A program made the position numbers and the translations under genes. Positions 62,103 through 64,000 of a stretch of DNA of 64,000 nucleotides are shown one piece after another (the stretch's first letter is position 1; the number at the start of each line of letters is the position of its first letter). Source of the stretch: Erysipelotrichaceae bacterium (lineage in GTDB: Bacteria > Bacillota_I > Bacilli_A > Erysipelotrichales > Erysipelotrichaceae). The notes below the pieces were generated by a model. That model was not told where the DNA came from. It saw only the letters and a program-made list of their open reading frames with translations, and searched no databases. Where the stretch lies: the NCBI GenBank assembly GCA_017512885.1, contig JAFWEP010000030.1, forward strand, positions 1 to 64,000. Direction: 5' to 3'.

Positions 62103-63482
62103 ATGAGCTTGCTGATGATAAAGGAAAAGTATTTCGGAGACAGAGAATTCTACCGTTCCACGGCCAGGATCGCCGTACCTTTCGCCCTGCAGAATATGCT
62201 GATGAGCTGTCAGTCGATGATCGATACCCTGATGGTCACCCGCATCGGGATGGTCTCAGCCGTCGGTACGGCTGCCCAGATCGATACCCTGAGCGGGATG
62301 ATCTCCTACGGCTGTATCGGCGGCATCGGCATGTTTGCGGCGCAGTTCTACGGAGCCGGAGACAAGCGGAACCTGAAGCGCTGTACCGGTTTCAGCCTGC
62401 TGATGGTCCTGGGCAATGCACTGCTCTGGTTTCTGGTCGCAACGTTCTTCGGTCCGCAGATCCTGCGCTTCTATATGAACGACAGTGCGGTCGTAGAGGC
62501 CGGCCTGCAGTATCTCTCGATCTCCCGTTTCTCCTTCATCCTGGGAGCCTTCGGTTTCTCCTTCAGCAACATGTTCCGTTCGACCCAGCAGCCGAAAGTG
62601 GCGCTCTTCGTCTCAATTACCGCTTCCTGCGTCAATGTGCTCTTTAACTGGCTGCTGATCTTCGGCGTCGGACCCTTCCCGCAGATGGGCGTCCGCGGCG
62701 CTGCTTTGGGCACGGTCATCGCCCAGTGCGTATCAGCTGTGCTGATGGTCGGCTACGCATTATATTCCCGTCAGGATTTCGTCGGCAGTCCGAAGGAGAT
62801 GTTCGATCTGGACGTCGCTTTCGTAAAGCCGATCTTAGAGCGGGTATGGCCGCTGATCGTCAATGAATCGACCTTCGGTCTGGGACAGACCCTCTTCATC
62901 AAGGCCTTCGGCCAGCTGGGCAAGGTCCAGATGGATGCCTACTATGTCGGCAACCAGATCTTCAACCTGCTGACCTTCATCATCTACGGTTACGGCAGCG
63001 CCGTACAGATCCTCCTGGGAGCCCGCCTGGGAGAAGGGAAGATCGCCGAAGCCCGCAGGGAATGCGATTACCATATCGGTCTGGCCGGGATCCTTTCGGC
63101 AGTACTGGTGCTCTTCCTGCTGGTCTTTGCCCGGCCGTTAGTAGCTGTCTTCGGTCTGAGCGATCCCTCTTCGGAAGCTCTGGCCGTCTCGATCGTCTAT
63201 GTCTTTGCGGTCAAGGCTTCGATGCGTTTGTATAACTTCATGATCTTCTGTGTGCTGCGTTCCGGCGGCGATGCGAAGATCATCCAGTTTCTCGACAGCG
63301 GTCTGGAATGGCTGGTAGGACTTCCCTGTGCCTTCCTCTGCGTCGATCTGCTGCATATGCAAAGCATTGCTCTGGTGTTGTTAGTCACGCAGCTGGAACA
63401 GCTGGTACGCCTCTATTTCGGCATGCGCCGGGTCAAAAAGTACTACTGGGCAAGAGACCTTACCAAGACGGTAGGCGCATAA
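62103..63482 (+). CDS. MATE-family efflux transporter
   Basis: The 459-residue membrane protein has twelve hydrophobic helices in two halves, with RIAVPFALQNMLMSCQSMIDTLMV at the start of helix 1 and WPLIVNESTFGLGQTLFIKAFG opening the second half, as in DinF/NorM-type exporters. It should expel a drug or metabolite using an ion gradient. TGGTATACT, an extended -10, ends seven bases before the ATG and no ribosome-binding site is seen, so the mRNA may be leaderless. Confidence 0.93.
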   Translation: MSLLMIKEKYFGDREFYRSTARIAVPFALQNMLMSCQSMIDTLMVTRIGMVSAVGTAAQIDTLSGMISYGCIGGIGMFAAQFYGAGDKRNLKRCTGFSLLMVLGNALLWFLVATFFGPQILRFYMNDSAVVEAGLQYLSISRFSFILGAFGFSFSNMFRSTQQPKVALFVSITASCVNVLFNWLLIFGVGPFPQMGVRGAALGTVIAQCVSAVLMVGYALYSRQDFVGSPKEMFDLDVAFVKPILERVWPLIVNESTFGLGQTLFIKAFGQLGKVQMDAYYVGNQIFNLLTFIIYGYGSAVQILLGARLGEGKIAEARRECDYHIGLAGILSAVLVLFLLVFARPLVAVFGLSDPSSEALAVSIVYVFAVKASMRLYNFMIFCVLRSGGDAKIIQFLDSGLEWLVGLPCAFLCVDLLHMQSIALVLLVTQLEQLVRLYFGMRRVKKYYWARDLTKTVGA

Positions 63483-63513
63483 ATCACTTTCTGGGTAAGA
63501 AATTATACATAAC

Positions 63514-63545
63514 CTATTAAATTATATTAGATAGTATAGTATAAT
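63514..63545 (+). promoter_or_regulatory. Promoter and imperfect operator before the Rrf2 gene
   Basis: An imperfect palindrome (63514-63534, CTAT...ATAG, 7 of 10 base pairs) covers the -35 position of a promoter whose -10 is TATAAT (63540-63545). The gap from the MATE gene is strikingly AT-rich. Placement suits autorepression. Confidence 0.5.
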
Positions 63546-63568
63546 ATCTTTACACAGGGGGGACACTT

Positions 63569-63967
63569 ATGCAGCTGAATCTGACGACAGACTATGCGTT
63601 GCGGATCCTGCTATATCTGGGAGCCAAAAAAGAAATGGCCTCGGCAGCGGAGATCGCCGAAAAATGTGATGTACCACGTACCTACCTTTATTCCGTAGAA
63701 GGGAAACTGCGCAGCGGAGGACTGATCAAAACCGTCCGCGGTTCCGGAGGAGGGATCCTGCTGGCAAAAGCGCCTTCCAGGATCCGGCTCTATGATGTCT
63801 ATGTACTGACGGAGAAGAAGGCTCTGGCCGCTCCGTATCTGGAAGCGCCGACCGAACCCCGCAACCCCGGAGAGAAGAATCTTTTCGCTGCATACCGGGA
63901 ACTGCAGCGCATCAACGAACGCTATCTGAAGGAAGTAACGATCTCCTCGCTGCTGAAAGAAGAGTAA
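63569..63967 (+). CDS. Rrf2-family transcriptional regulator
   Basis: The 132-residue protein has the family winged helix: LTTDYALRILLYLGAKKE, SAAEIAEKCDVPRTYLYSVEGKLRSGGLIKTVRGSGGG. The three clustered cysteines that hold the iron-sulfur cluster in IscR and NsrR are missing (the only Cys is in EKCDV), so it probably senses something else, like CymR. GGGGGG precedes the ATG. The MATE gene upstream is a possible target. From 63968 to the window end nothing is seen. Confidence 0.92.
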   Translation: MQLNLTTDYALRILLYLGAKKEMASAAEIAEKCDVPRTYLYSVEGKLRSGGLIKTVRGSGGGILLAKAPSRIRLYDVYVLTEKKALAAPYLEAPTEPRNPGEKNLFAAYRELQRINERYLKEVTISSLLKEE

Positions 63968-64000
63968 GCTATCGACTTGCAAGATTGGTATTCTCTGGTA

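Overview
This window is a bacterial chromosome segment, most likely from a Bacillota of the Erysipelotrichia type. The evidence is the RNA polymerase delta subunit (rpoE), the rapZ-yvcK-whiA block, ricT in a tmk-holB-rsmI cluster, rpmE-tdk-prfA-prmC, tilS-hpt-ftsH-hslO and an S-box riboswitch on metK. The genus is not certain. By eye, base composition is moderately GC-rich in genes and AT-rich in the short intergenic gaps. About 65 protein genes and eight tRNA genes are packed tightly, often with stop/start overlaps and compact hairpin terminators between units. No rRNA operon, prophage or CRISPR array is present. The only mobile element is the tail of an IS30-type transposase at the left edge.

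Layout. 1-7.9 kb: IS30 end abutting a truncated membrane protein, then Nudix hydrolase, small protein, tmk, holB, ricT, rsmI, exonuclease/BRCT, a ZIP metal transporter and an acetyltransferase. 8-10.5 kb: two large adjacent genes of unknown function. 10.5-13.6 kb: tRNA-Ala and tRNA-Ile, then a small protein plus Y-family polymerase facing a LexA-like repressor, with repeated operator half-sites between them. 13.7-19.3 kb: secreted cell-wall enzymes around miaA-tcdA and a BI-1 membrane protein. 19.3-24.9 kb: an arginine-themed stretch of two tRNA-Arg genes, argS, tRNA-Asn/Glu/Lys, and the complete arginine deiminase pathway arcA-argF-arcC. 24.9-29.3 kb: rapZ-yvcK-whiA followed by a GNAT and an FRG-domain protein. 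29.4-33.6 kb: a carbohydrate ABC importer, then gap.

34.8-42.3 kb: a surface HAD phosphatase, a triplicated-domain lipoprotein, peptidase T, a DUF4230-like membrane protein, tRNA-Thr and two FemABX-type ligases. 42.4-45.6 kb: cold-shock protein, GNAT, a nucleotide-sugar dehydrogenase carrying its own DNA-binding domain, a DUF1934-like protein and rpoE. 45.7-58.4 kb: HAD phosphatase, ispF, TPR protein, murA, rpmE, tdk, prfA, prmC, ychF, tilS, hpt, ftsH, hslO, dusB. 58.4-64 kb: SAM riboswitch, metK, pepF, GNAT, MATE exporter and an Rrf2 regulator.

The most notable observations are (i) the HTH-XRE/UDP-sugar dehydrogenase fusion with repeated TGTTACARAT operator-like elements in front of it, (ii) an SOS-like operator system with GNNGCATAA half-sites around the repressor/polymerase pair, (iii) the two-gene unknown module at 8-10.5 kb, (iv) several genes whose -10 box sits so close to the start codon that their mRNAs should be leaderless, and (v) the arginine cluster. 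Gene functions come from recognising family motifs by eye; no database search was possible.
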